64,000 bases of DNA from the NCBI GenBank assembly GCA_951394405.1, contig OX596338.1, forward strand, positions 2,418,001 through 2,482,000, given 5' to 3'. Source of the DNA: Coprinellus micaceus (taxonomy: Eukaryota; Basidiomycota; Agaricomycetes; Agaricales; Psathyrellaceae). Positions within the stretch are counted from its first letter, which is position 1, and each line of letters starts with the position of its first letter. Positions 9,748 to 19,863 of the stretch are shown here, in pieces. The position numbers and the translations under genes are program-made. A model generated the notes under the pieces. That model saw only the letters and a program-made list of their open reading frames with translations, made no database searches and was not told the DNA's origin.

Positions 9748-9769
9748 GAGGAGCCCGGGGCTCATAACT
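9748..9769 (-). other. Primer-binding site matching initiator tRNA-Met anticodon arm
   Basis: The plus strand directly inside the 5' LTR ends GGGGCTCATAACT. CTCATAA is the anticodon loop of initiator tRNA-Met (anticodon CAT) with its 5' G-rich stem. The element's minus strand is therefore complementary to the internal 5' half of that tRNA, as in Drosophila copia and yeast Ty5, rather than to a tRNA 3' end. Confidence 0.65.
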
Positions 9770-10152
9770 TGTAGAACGATGCAAGTATGACCCACTGTAA
9801 GTGGGGAGAGTTCGATGTTAGATTGAAAGTAAGTAGAGTATACAAGATACGCACCTGTAAGTGGGGAGAGTTCGATGGGGACTCACCCACTTACAGTGTG
9901 GACTATATACTGTGAAGAACAATAGATAACCTATATGCGGAACAATAAGAAAGAACAATAGACGTTCCATAAGTAGAGAACAATAGCAGTGAATGGAGAT
10001 AAGGTGGAGATAAGAGAACAATAAGTGCGAGTATAATGGGAATAATACAAGGTGGTTGTTGTTCTCTGTAGAACAATAGAAGATAAGTAAAACGTTCGAA
10101 ATAGAGGTATTCTTTGTAGAGATAGAGTTGACATGAGCATTGTCTTCCAACA
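9770..10152 (-). repeat. 5' LTR of copia element
   Basis: 383 bp, identical by eye to 3226-3608. The host reading frame runs into it from 10158 and stays open for about 100 codons of LTR sequence, so a readthrough product would be a truncated recombinase with an LTR-encoded tail. Confidence 0.97.
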
Positions 10153-10157
10153 ATCGG
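10153..10157. other. Target-site duplication of copia element, right copy (ATCGG)
   Basis: Matches 3221-3225 exactly and abuts the CA end of the LTR. Confidence 0.95.
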
Positions 10158-11910
10158 CACCTGATGGGGGTGGAAATGTTGGTAGCCAGGACTCCGCAAC
10201 GGTGGGGCAGGTGAGCGATGAGGTGGTGTTTCATGAGGACAATGCTGTCCCAGGTTCTGAGCATAGTCAGTCTTGTTTGTATCGAGGGTCCAAACACGGC
10301 TTACCTGAATTGAATTTCTGGGGCCAAATCATCGTCATAGATGCAAAGGGGGCAAAAGTATAGGAAGCTTGATCTCTTCGTTGTCTTCATAATGGCAACT
10401 ACTCCCAAGAAGTCCTGCAAGCCCCCAGCTTCACGAAGGGTCTTCGGTAGTATATTTTCGTAATCATCCCCTTGACTCGCCTTGATACAGTTCAAAACAT
10501 GCTCTTTGATGTCCAGGAGCTTGTCAGCCGCTTCCTCCTCCTCGTCATCGACCTCAGGCTTTGGAAGCACCTGTAGGCAGAGCTCGCAGGGGAAGGAGTT
10601 TGGATGCTTTTCCCTCAGGCAGGCTACTATGTGTTTTGTACGACGTTCCCAATAGCCTGCCGGGGTCTCCCTGCCTGCCTCCTTGCAGATGAGGCAGGTC
10701 TCAAATGACTCGAGAAAATCGACGGCCATGTTGACGCAGGTGAGGCGAGCAGCACTTGGGGGAGACTTGGAGATGGCGACCTGTACGGGGTCCGTTTCGG
10801 AGCCTTCGTCAAACTCCAAGGCGTTATAGACAGCAGCCTCGTCACGGGGGAGGTCCCTGAACAGAGCGCCTGTGGTCGACGGTGGGGAGGGATTGGAGGA
10901 AGCATGGTAGGCCGATCGGCGTGCTAGAGACGTTATATAGTATTGCTTGAGGTCGACGATTGCATCCATCACTTTCTAGGGGAAATGTTGATAACTTCAA
11001 AACTGTCATGTGACGCGGCAACACGCACCTCATCCATCGGAGCATCCAAATCGACCTCGTTGTTGCGTGCCTCCTCCACAGATGTTTGAAGGCGGTGAAG
11101 CAGACGTTGAAACTTTGGTTCTCTCCCAACCCAGTGAGTGCGAAGGCTATCACAATCAGAGATAATTGAATCGTAGTGGGTGCCATTGCGTCGAGCGATC
11201 GTAGAAGTTGGATCTTCGCCTTCAAATAGTAAGGATGCATAATCCACAGAATCAGCATCAGGTTGGTACACATCCTCAATGAGAGTAGAGTTGGGAGCAT
11301 GTCCCATCGCCTTATTCATTGTCGCATCGCCTAAAGTGCTCTGGTTCCTCCACAGCACCGATGCGAAGTGGTACCTGAGGGAGTATGTGGTAGTTTCTAA
11401 CAACGCATGATCAGCAACATGGTTTCCCCCGAGTTCCCGATTACTCACTCTCCCACCCTAACTGGCGAACGACATTCTCAAATGCGACTCTGAACGTTTC
11501 GTAAGTGAGGGAAATATCCTCGCCAGGATTCCGGGGGAAGAGCGGGCGTTCACCAGAATCCTTTTTGTAGGCAAGCCTGTAAGGTAGGCGTTGTGGTCGC
11601 TTGTCACCGGAAAGGTAGCCCTTGATGGTGTCGACCGGCTCCTTGAAGACACCCCCACGCATGAGATACGCGATCACCATTAGGACAAGGTCAAGGTGCA
11701 TCCAGCGACGTCCAAGCGTTCGGAAGCAGAAGATGAGGTTGTCATCAGCGTCTTGCTTTTTGCCTTTGGCCCAACGGATGGTGAGTCGCAACACTATCAC
11801 GGGGCCGTGTTCATCGTAACTGTCGATGACCAGGTCTGCATCCTTGACACATAGGCAGTGGCCGGTGCCTTCCTCTTTGCTGCCTTCAATAAGCGCCCCA
11901 ATTCTTGAAC

Positions 11911-11968
11911 CTGTGAAGAACATGGTCAGGATGGCATTGGGAACCACAAAGGGCGACCAGCGACGAAC
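11911..11968 (-). other. 58-nt intron bounded by a 26-nt direct repeat
   Basis: On the minus strand the exon end TCATCATGTTCCTCACAG and the intron end TGACCATGTTCTTCACAG are near copies (22 of 26 positions, including the GTTC that follows). The intron starts GTTCGT, contains CTGAC and ends CACAG. Splicing yields the uninterrupted recombinase motif MFLTGSRIGAL. The structure is what a tandem duplication of an AGGT-containing exon segment would give. Confidence 0.7.
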
Positions 11969-12764
11969 CTGTGAGGAACATGATGAGGACGATAATTACC
12001 GTCTGGAGAGCTCTGTGGGGATGAAGGTGACTATCAGATGAGAGTAGCTTCCGCACGAGGACTACGATGTCCTGCAGGTTGAGAACACCCTTGTTGCGTT
12101 TTGGCACAGCTGAGTCATTGAATTTCAGCTGCGCAATGAAGTCGCGCACTTCCTTGAGCCCCTCTCCTGCGGGATAGGCGATCCCTAGGGTTCTCAGCTA
12201 TCCGGATACATAAGATTAGAGGGTGCTTTGAACATAAGAATACAAAAGAAGCTGCACACACCAAGAGTAATGTGCTGTTGAATACGTGGTCAGCAGTACT
12301 CCTGCGCATGCCCGACTTTATGCGGATGTTTGGCTGGTCGACATAGTACTTCATGAATCTGGTCAGCTCGTCAACCTGGAAGGGAGGGCTTCCCGGCTGA
12401 AGCCTTTCCAGGGCAGCAGCCTGATTAGGCCCCTTGAGCGAGGGGTCTTCTTCGACGATCTGAGCAACGTCGAGCACCCCCGCATCCCTACGGCGGCGAA
12501 GCTGGCTAGGAAGTTTCCCGGAACGCCTATCTGAGGTGTTTGCTGATCCAGCGAGGAACCTGCATCAGAAAAGGCGACATGAGTACACAAGATGGAGACA
12601 ACATAATAGTAAATTTCACCGAAACAGAGGCTTAAGAGCACGCATCATATTGGCGGCTGCGTTCCTGCCGAACGCCTTGGGCCGAGATCCTGCTACCTGA
12701 GATTCAGAGGGATCGGAATCGTGGTCTAATTTCAATTTAGAGGGCCCCGAGTCGGAGGCGGGGT

Positions 12765-12844
12765 CTATACGCATCCGAGGTAGGAGTGGGAAGTGGCGTG
12801 AGTCGTCAGGGACCCATAAGCACACACAGTAATGAACAACTCAC
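12765..12844 (-). repeat. Recombinase intron B, near copy of intron A
   Basis: 80 nt, GTGAGTTGTTCATT ... CCCTGACGAC ... TATAG on the minus strand. About 61 of 66 aligned positions match the intron at 12929-13007, including the 5' splice site and branch site, while the flanking exons are unrelated. The 3' splice region differs by small indels. Confidence 0.7.
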
Positions 12845-12928
12845 CCTGGGCGAGTTTGATTCTAGCCTTGGGGCGGTCGTAGGCGTTTCCTTGTGTGCCT
12901 GTAGTGCGGTCGCTTTTGCCAAAATGTT

Positions 12929-13007
12929 CTGCATCCGCGTCGGTGGGAGTGGGGAGTGGCGTGAGTCGTCAGGGACCCATAAGCACGTACAGCAATGAAC
13001 AACTCAC
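12929..13007 (-). repeat. Recombinase intron A, near copy of intron B
   Basis: 79 nt, GTGAGTTGTTCATT ... CCCTGACGAC ... GATGCAG on the minus strand. It lies between the 40-nt first coding exon and an 84-nt exon, and removing both introns keeps a single open frame. Confidence 0.7.
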
Positions 13008-13224
13008 TTTTGGCGGTCTTAAGAAGCTGTGCCGAATGCCCCCCCATTGCAGAGGTTGTTCGAGAATATGAAGTGCTAGCTGATGGTGGTATGTCGCGGA
13101 GATTCGTGTGGCGAGTCGCGAGGGTAGAGCCAGGTGCGATCGTGATACCGTCCCGTAAAAGTCATGAGTGTATCGGGCGACGGATTAGCTGAAGATCGAC
13201 GTACCACTGACGGATCCAGCCTAA

Positions 13225-14736
13225 TTGATCTCTACATGTCAACCTGCCAAATCTCTCGTAATTGCCAGGGATTGTCGGCGTCACCAACACTGGCCATACC
13301 GCCATGAAATGGTCAACGGTGATTGGATATACCACCCATGCCACATTCTTAACTCTGACGAACCGGCAATGTTTTCTGATCGCCTCAACCCGCAAGGCTT
13401 TGGCCATATGCTTCTCCCCACCGACCCAGTCACCGCATGCGATTTTCCTGGGGCAGTCGAGTTTAGCCACAATATAGGAAACCAGAGCGTTTTACATGTC
13501 TCCGAGGTGCCGGGGTCCGATATCCGGCCTGACGCAGATGGCTTCTGGAGAGGGATCGCGCGAGGACCGGCGAGAGTTTCAAAGGACTCTGAAGTAATTG
13601 TCGATGCAGGCTCCATCCAGCACCGCGGTGAGTAATAGAAAGCTTAGCTTTTCAACGGTATCTCAAACTCAAACACTGACCGCATCGTGGTGGCCTATAG
13701 CGCCATGCCTGGGATACGTGTTTACCGAAACACACCCTCCAAGTCGGCGGGTCGTCATTCTCGGAGACACGCACGACCCTTCCGAGATTGCACCTCTATG
13801 TACGGACCCTGCTCCCAGCCTCCTCATTCATGAAGCAACGGACGCCCCGATCCCGAGCCACGTTGACAAGGAAGGGCGAATATCTAGACGCGACCCAGCC
13901 GAGGTGCACCGCAAGGTGATATTGCGAGGGCACTCCACGCCGGCGATGGCAGGTACTTTTGCCAAAACTATCGACGCCAGTGCGCTCGTCCTCAACCACA
14001 TTGGTGGACGGTACGTACTCCCTTCCACATTTTAGTCTGTCTTGTCACTCATACATCCAATTTATACGTCCTACTCCATTCCTGCATCACCTACGCCGAC
14101 TAAAATCTGACTCATGGGACTAGTTTCCCCGCCCCTTACAACCCCAGAAAGACGAACGACACACGCGCCATGATCATTCGGGAGATCGAGCGTCAAGCAA
14201 CAGAAGCCTGGGATGCAGGCACGCGGCACCCACCTGCGGTCGCAGCCGCTGACTTTTTGCGTGTGGACATCCCCGTGCTTGGATCCGCTGTGTTCTCCAA
14301 GTTACACTCCACGGGACATGGCCAGCGAGCCCATACCAACGCAAACCCGCTTCCGAGTCGACCGGCACATCAAGGGCACGTTCAGCAGGAGGGAGCAGGA
14401 CCGATACCCAGTGGAAGTGGATCAAGTACCGTTCATAGCAGGCAGAATCCATCTAAAGGGCATGGGAAGGGGGAAACGTCGTTCCCTCCCGGACCATCCA
14501 CGCAGCACTACCAACCCCCACCTCGGGCCACCCAACATACCCTCCAACATGTGAGCAATTCGGCCCCTCCTCGCCCTCCTAAGGGTAGTCACGCGGGGTA
14601 TCATACTCATGCTACTGCGCAGAGCACGCAGCAGCAACACCAGGGACAGAAAGGTCCACCGCCTCCCGGTCAAGATTCGAGTACCAACTCCAGGAAGAGG
14701 CAGCGGAGGGGCGGGGGGCCTGGGGGTTCCACTTGA
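13225..14736 (+). CDS. RNase Z-like metallo-beta-lactamase, C-terminal half, probably 5'-truncated
   Basis: Exons 13225-13627, 13701-14010 and 14124-14736, with introns GTGAGT..CTATAG and GTACGT..ACTAG. The spliced product shows the C-terminal landmarks of tRNA 3'-processing RNase Z: DGFWRGI, IQHRAPCLGYVFTE, VVILGDT, LLIHEAT, GHST with AMAG, and LNHIGGRFPAP (Phe-Ser-x-Arg variant). The defining N-terminal HxHxDH zinc motif and the flexible arm are absent from 13048-13500 in every frame, so only about half the enzyme is encoded. The first 90 codons (HEMVNGDW onward) have no match I recognise, and the true start is unclear; the first in-frame ATG is near 13309. After residue DFLRVDIP comes a tail of about 140 residues rich in Gly, Gln, Pro and His, ending in a basic RKRQRRGG cluster. 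Without its zinc ligands the product should not be an active nuclease. Confidence 0.6.
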
Positions 14737-15470
14737 TGGGTCGCCCCAGGATCGGTGCCCGTTTGGTGGAACTGGAGACGCTGGATTACGGGGATGTCAT
14801 ACCCAGCACTTGGTTTAGAGACCGAATCCCTTCCGGTGGGGATCGCTTCTTCAGAGCTTAATGGATTACACCTTACTGCGACGGTGAGAAGACTGGCGCC
14901 TGACACAGAACAGATATTGCGGACGACGAAGGGAATATTAAGTGAGGGGAGGGCCTAGAATGCAGTACCAGGAGATATTGTAGTTACAGTGTATCACAGG
15001 TATATGTCGTAAATGTTACAAGCTGGGCCTAGTTGGAGCCAAAGTGTACACATCACGAAAGGCTGAACGTGAAGAGGCGAGGGCGAGGTGAAAGATATGT
15101 CCAGGTAGGTCCGCAGCGCCAAGCGTGTCATCTGCCTCAAATTGTCCCCAGTTGGCGGTGGCGTGTTTAAGGCATCGTGGTGGCCGCAAATGGCGCTGTT
15201 TAATGTTGGATGACATTCTGCTGCGAGTGATTTTCTTCGTTTGCGGGATGGTTGTCGCTCGCAAGGGCAGTCGTAGGCACAGGTGATAACTGAACCTTCA
15301 ACGCCTTCTGCTCTGGAGAACGATTGCACGCAGTGGAATCGGTCCTGGCAGAACACGCCGTCGTCGTGCTCCGCGACGTTGATGTCTCCTTCTCGTCACT
15401 CCACGCATATGTGCTCTTGTCCCTGATCCAACTACCGTATTTCTGAAAAGCGGAAGTATTTCCCCATCAG
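14737..15470. other. Intergenic, no gene supported
   Basis: Only short unrelated ORFs occur, for example minus 14994-15356, which is Cys/Arg-rich without recognisable domains. It lies between two convergent genes, so it probably holds their 3' ends. Confidence 0.5.
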
Positions 15471-18259
15471 TTAATCATCCTTCCATTCTCGTACCCACAT
15501 CACCCTGACCACATGCAGCCTTGGAACACCACTCACCCAAAATAGCAGAGGAATCGGCACACACGCCGTCGCAAAACACGCAAAAAAACTCATCGCCCAC
15601 TGGTCACCAAACGCCCTGAACAATGGAGGGCAGAACAATGGGAATACGGCACCACATATGCTCCTCAGGACGACCGTGGCGGAGATGGCGGAGGCGAAAT
15701 AGATGGTGTATGTGTCCATGAGGTAGGTTGTGAGAGATTGGAGAATTTGTGCAATCCCAATGCCAAATGGTATTCCGGCAATGATAGGAATGGACCAGTG
15801 AATTGAGGGCATGGAGGTCCTACGAGACAGGTGAGGGGGAAACCAGTGCAAGGGCGGAAGGGAGAGGCATACCATGCAAACCACCAGAGACCAACCGGCG
15901 CGAGAAACGACCCCAGAATGGCCATGTGTAAGCGCCTACAAGCCCAGATACCAGTCAGCTTTAGTGGTAGAACCCTCCCACCGAGCCCAACTCACGCTTC
16001 AGGCGGCGCCCTCCCACTCTCACTCTTCTCCATTATGCACCAATAAATCCTGTTCTGAATCGTCTGACTGGCAGTACCCATCATGATCCCCAGCCCAACG
16101 CCAACGAAAGCCAAACCGCTCTGCCCTGGGGTAAACCCTCGGTGTTGCTGGAAGATGATGGGGAAGCCGCTGAAGAGGGCGTAGAGGGTACCGTACATAA
16201 TCGAGGCGTAGACAGCGGCGGCGAGAACGATGGGTTCCGTTACAATGAATACTACGGGGTGAGAATGTAAGGTTGGGTGGTTGGGCGCCTAACTGAAGAT
16301 CGGAACTCACCGAAAGGTCGGCTGAGATTCTTCTTTACGACATGTGAAAGGGACTTGGGCTCGTTCCGATCATGCAGCGACACGAAGTGGGCCTCTTCCT
16401 TGGATTGCGAGGATATTTGGGAAAGTGCCTGTGCTCGACGGCGGAGCAGCACTGGGGCGTACTAAAAACCGCAAATGGAAGATTCAATATTGAACGTCAG
16501 CATCGGAACGGCCGAGGAACAAGTTGAATGGAGAGAGAAACCTAGACTAACCGTTTCAGGGGTAAAGAAGTACCCGCCAACCAAACTCACTATGGAGAAC
16601 ATGAACATGAGCCAAAAGTTGAAGTGCCACCCCAGCCGCGGATTTTCCGCAACGAATCCTCCGACCACGGGTCCTACAACTACACGATGGGAGTAGGGGG
16701 AGCAGAGGACAAGATCGCATTCAATCAGCACGGCAAGTTTGATTGAGGTATAAGGAGATGGGGATTAAGATTCACCTGGACCAAGGAAGGGGACGGTAGC
16801 GTAGATGGCGGACGCAGCGCCACGCTCGCGGTGATTAAAGATGTCACTAATCGTTCCTCCGGCATTGGTGAGTGCTGTTTGAACAATAGGGGTCAGCCGT
16901 AAAATTTCTCCTAGGGTCGAAGTGGAGCCAATTAAACAGCTCTCAGGAATATCAGCGTCTTTGGGTCCCGGAGGCCAAGGAGTGTTTTGATACACGACGA
17001 GGATTGAGACTGACGGGGAGACAAGATAGACAGATGGGAAGAGGACACGCACGCGAGGCACCAAAGATACCGGTGAGCAGGCGACACGACAGGAGAGTCA
17101 CGACGTTCCGACTCAGGGCGCCTTGCAGCTGAAATGCCGAGTAGAGCACCCCTGTCGCTAAAAAGACAACGCGCTGCCCGTCCAAGTTGTGTCAGTACGG
17201 TCCAAAACGTGCGTGAGATCCCAAAAGGGAGGGGGGCTACCAAAACGGGAGATATATTGGGATGCATGAGAAGGGGGGGGGGATCAGGGCTCCCCAAGTC
17301 CTCATCACCAGATCCGTCCTGTGCCTTCGGACGGCTCAGTCAGATCTGGGGCTTCGAGGGAAACGGGGAAGATGAAATGCGAGGACTCACCCTTCCATAC
17401 ATCTGATGGACGGCCAGCGTTAATGTCGAAGCCACACAGGGTAAGGCAGATCAGGGAGCAGAGCAGCGGGAAGGCCGACGGTTCAGGCGGACGCCAGGAG
17501 AATCGAACAGAGTTGGGCGGGGTTCCGAGTCGATGCAGTTAGGAGGGGAGAGCGTGTCAAGTGCCGTAAGTTCATATAGGACGTAGGCGATAGGGGAGTT
17601 AGCGTCTACTGACCTCGCCCATGGAAGCAAACAGCAGTGGCCTGGAGTGCATATATGAGTACAGTTATACGCAGCCGGGGAAGCAATATGGTGAAGGGTA
17701 CGATTCACTTGGCTTTGGAAGAAGGGTGGTAGAGATAGATCAATGGAGCGCGACTCACCCTAGTGCGAAGCCCAAAACGTACAACGAGATTCCGAGAATG
17801 GCAACGTTGTCCGAGATGCCAAAATCTTCCATTGTGTACTGCATCCCGCCCGTGTACGCGCTGCTGCTGAACGACACGGTGAACGTTGTCGTCGCGAGCT
17901 GTCCAACGGTCGCAAACACGTCAGTTAAGCTAAAAAGTAGCGGAGAATGATATGGGAAGAAAGTGTACTTGAGCGGTGATCAGCCACTTTTTGGCTTTGA
18001 GCCAGTTGTATGGATCATCAGGGTCGTTGAGGTCCCAATCAACAACATATGGGTCCTCTGCTGTGCCGCTCCCTGTGTATGTTCGTTTGTGGGGGTCTTG
18101 GGTGGAGGTTGCTTGCTTTTCGAGGTCGACCGGGTACCGACTTTCTGACATATCCGGTGCAGGACGAAGAGGCATGTCAGACAAACCAGGGCGGTGGTCG
18201 CGGAGGGTCTGGGAGCTTCCTGCTGAGGGAGAAGGTGACCTGCTGGAGTGCGAATGCAT
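15471..18259 (-). CDS. MFS transporter, DHA1 (drug:H+ antiporter) type
   Basis: A multi-exon gene starting [14 protein letters not shown] at 18259 and ending at 15471. A hydrophilic Ser/Pro-rich N-terminus leads to [14 protein letters not shown], the usual entry to TM1 in fungal DHA1 transporters. Later exons encode typical segments: a TM1-2 stretch with [16 protein letters not shown], a TM4 region with [24 protein letters not shown] (cytoplasmic loop), [13 protein letters not shown] (the antiporter motif C region), [15 protein letters not shown] and [21 protein letters not shown]. Twelve membrane helices are expected. Such proteins expel toxic compounds or polyamines across the plasma membrane; the substrate cannot be told from sequence. 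At least six short introns interrupt it. Confidence 0.85.
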
Positions 18260-18382
18260 AGTGGGCCGAAGAGGTGAGCAAGGACGAACGAATGATTTAC
18301 CTAGAGAGGGCGGGGTCTTATAAGCGACCCACTCAAATCGCCATAAACTACCGGATGCACGTCTGGAATCAACAAAAGGATA

Positions 18383-18900
18383 TTAATATACCGTATCTTT
18401 GAATCGTATAAATCGTATCTCGGGGAATGCTTGGACAGATATGGCAAAGGACGAAAGAAGAGCGTGCGCGAGTCTTAGCTGATGGTTTGAATTGGGGGCA
18501 ATGAAGCAATCCTCGAGGATCTGGAGAAGGAAAGGGATGCACGGCGACTTGGGGGATGCGCGTTCGGGTGTTCGTCGAGCGACACAAAGTAGATTTGACC
18601 ATGCATCGTGTCCGTAGAGAATTGCCGTCCATCCGACGGCGAGCAGACCCACCATCAGGAACAAGAACGTCATGGGTTCCTAAAGATCATGATGAAGCCT
18701 AGACGACACAATCGACCACTCACCCTCATTCCTGGCATTTGCCTTTTGACCTTGAAATTCCAGAAGGCTAAAAATCTGTCCTAATCACGGTTTAGCATGA
18801 TCAAGAAAGGTCTGAGTCTGACTGGATTCTCTTACCTGGGTCGAGAAGGGGGCTGCGGGAGGGTCGGAACCTCGCCCGGCTCGAGGTGCGGCACGGAGGA
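18383..18900 (-). CDS. Hypothetical small single-span membrane protein
   Basis: Two or three exons can be joined on the minus strand: a Pro/Arg-rich segment, then DRFLAFWNFKVKRQMPGMR, then, after a GTGAGT..TTTAG intron, a segment starting EPMTF with a clear membrane helix (LFLMVGLLAVGWTAILYG). The frame then runs to a stop at 18383. The join keeps phase 0, and the composition (basic, Met/Trp-rich, one helix) resembles small organellar membrane proteins, but I recognise no family. The start codon was not found, and a competing frame ending at 18369 also stays open. Confidence 0.35.
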
Positions 18901-18947
18901 GCTTGAGAGAAACACAGACCAAGTAGAGAACGTGTCCACATCAGCAT

Positions 18948-19863
18948 AGGTCCGTGTGACTGAAAGGATTGTCAGAAATGTCCTCGAGATTCGGACTGCG
19001 TCCTATTTCGAGGAGAGGCATTGGACAGGACGAGGCCGCCGGACTTGGCACGCGTTCGTACCGGCTACAAAGCGCATTCCGAAAAATGGAGACCGGGTAG
19101 CGCAGCAGACACAGACAGACGAGGCCTATTGGCAGAGAGTTTATCGAGGGTCGCTCGATCCAACATCCACAGTCGTTTCGTGCTCAGTGGGAGAAGGTGC
19201 ACCCCCAAGAACCCTGAGCTTAACGGTTGGAGCTCCTTGGGTTCACGTAGCACAGAAGAACTAGTTTGTCGCATCGATCACATTTAAGCGCAGATTCCGA
19301 AGGTCTTCATGAGGTCAGGGTACGAGGACAAAAGACTAGCTGACATGTTCTCGGCCCCGTTCTCTCCTCCTCGAGGAGCGTGGACGATGGCGGTCGCTGT
19401 CTGGTGCCTCGAGGCGTCAACCGAGGCATGGCCGAGTGGAAAGGGAGCTCCCCTGTGGCCTCGAGGGGGCGAGCTTCGACGTTGGTTCAAGATTCATGCG
19501 CATCCGCAGAAATCGCGAGGTCGAGGGATCTGCGGACGGGTGAGCAGATTCGGTGGCAGATCGGGGGGAGAGTGTTTTGGGGTGTTTGGATGTGGGGGCG
19601 TTGGTCACTTGACCTGGTGGTCGCTGGCTGGTAGAGGCTCTCTAACTCCCTTTATCCTCTCCTCGACGTTCTCCTCGTCCACCTCCTCGTCATCCACTGT
19701 CCACACCCCGTGCTCTCCTCATCGTCAGCGACGACGACCACAGTTCCATTTTGGCGCCCCGTTCACCTCTCTCTCCCATTCGGGTCTCATCACAGCCTCG
19801 TCTCCACACCTCCAGGCTCTAACACGCCTCCCTTCTCACCCCTCGTGTCTCCTTCTCTCAACC
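18948..19863. other. Upstream region of GSK-3, no separate gene supported
   Basis: ORFs in 18956-19640 are unconvincing. From about 19650 to 19860 the plus strand is strongly C/T-rich, as in many basidiomycete promoters and 5' untranslated regions, and it leads to the GSK-3 start at 19864. Confidence 0.5.

Larger units (their letters stand above)
8463..9769 (-). other. Unusually long 5' leader of the copia element
   Basis: About 1.3 kb separate the Gag start from the 5' LTR, where many copia elements have only short leaders. No coding sequence is recognisable. The stretch carries a degenerate tandem array with tRNA T-arm-like cores (9050-9270), a second copy of a short repeat shared with 577-621, and AT-rich sequence around 9260-9480. 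It may contain captured or nested non-coding material. Confidence 0.6.
3226..10152 (-). mobile_element. Complete Ty1/copia LTR retrotransposon, 6927 bp
   Basis: Two LTRs of 383 bp (3226-3608 and 9770-10152; constant offset 6544) start TG, end CA, and are identical at every position I compared. A perfect 5 bp duplication, ATCGG, flanks the element. One long uninterrupted gag-pol frame runs on the minus strand in the order gag, protease, integrase, reverse transcriptase, RNase H, which is the copia order. A primer-binding site resembling the initiator-Met tRNA anticodon arm follows the 5' LTR (9770 side), and a G-rich tract precedes the 3' LTR. Identical LTRs and an open frame indicate a very recent, possibly still competent copy. 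It lies in the same orientation as the recombinase gene it interrupts. Confidence 0.97.
10158..13047 (-). pseudogene. 5' part of interrupted DUF3435/FluG-type tyrosine recombinase gene
   Basis: Proposed exons from the ATG at 13047: 13047-13008, 12928-12845, 12764-12620, 12559-12262, 12197-11969, 11910-11449, 11396-11029, 10975-10305 and 10256-10158, continuing at 3225-1422. All junctions are GT..AG. The summed length is 4200 nt, so the inferred pre-insertion product is about 1399 residues. Catalytic-type motifs: TGSRIGALIE (Arg about 268), YSLRYHFAS (Tyr 424, Arg 427), AMGH (His 452) and IEDVY (Tyr 463). Tyr replaces the usual box-II His, giving an R-Y-R-Y set that I associate with fungal DUF3435/captain-type recombinases. 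Residues about 635-790 carry repeated CxxC..HxxxC and C2H2-like pairs, a common companion of this family. The copia insertion falls at about residue 800, inside a finger, so the catalytic part is intact but the protein is truncated. Confidence 0.75.

Noticed and set aside
11886..12149. Apparent frameshift and duplicated MFLTGS motif in the recombinase
   Set aside because: The second copy is explained by a 58-nt intron with GTTCGT, CTGAC and CACAG. Splicing removes the shift, so this is not a lesion.
1..13224. Calling the region a Starship element outright
   Set aside because: No terminal repeats, target duplication or cargo could be defined, and the other end would lie outside the window.
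18369..18947. Arg/Pro-rich minus-strand product starting MLMWTRS
   Set aside because: An alternative frame across the same introns gives a better composition with a clear membrane helix. Neither is certain.
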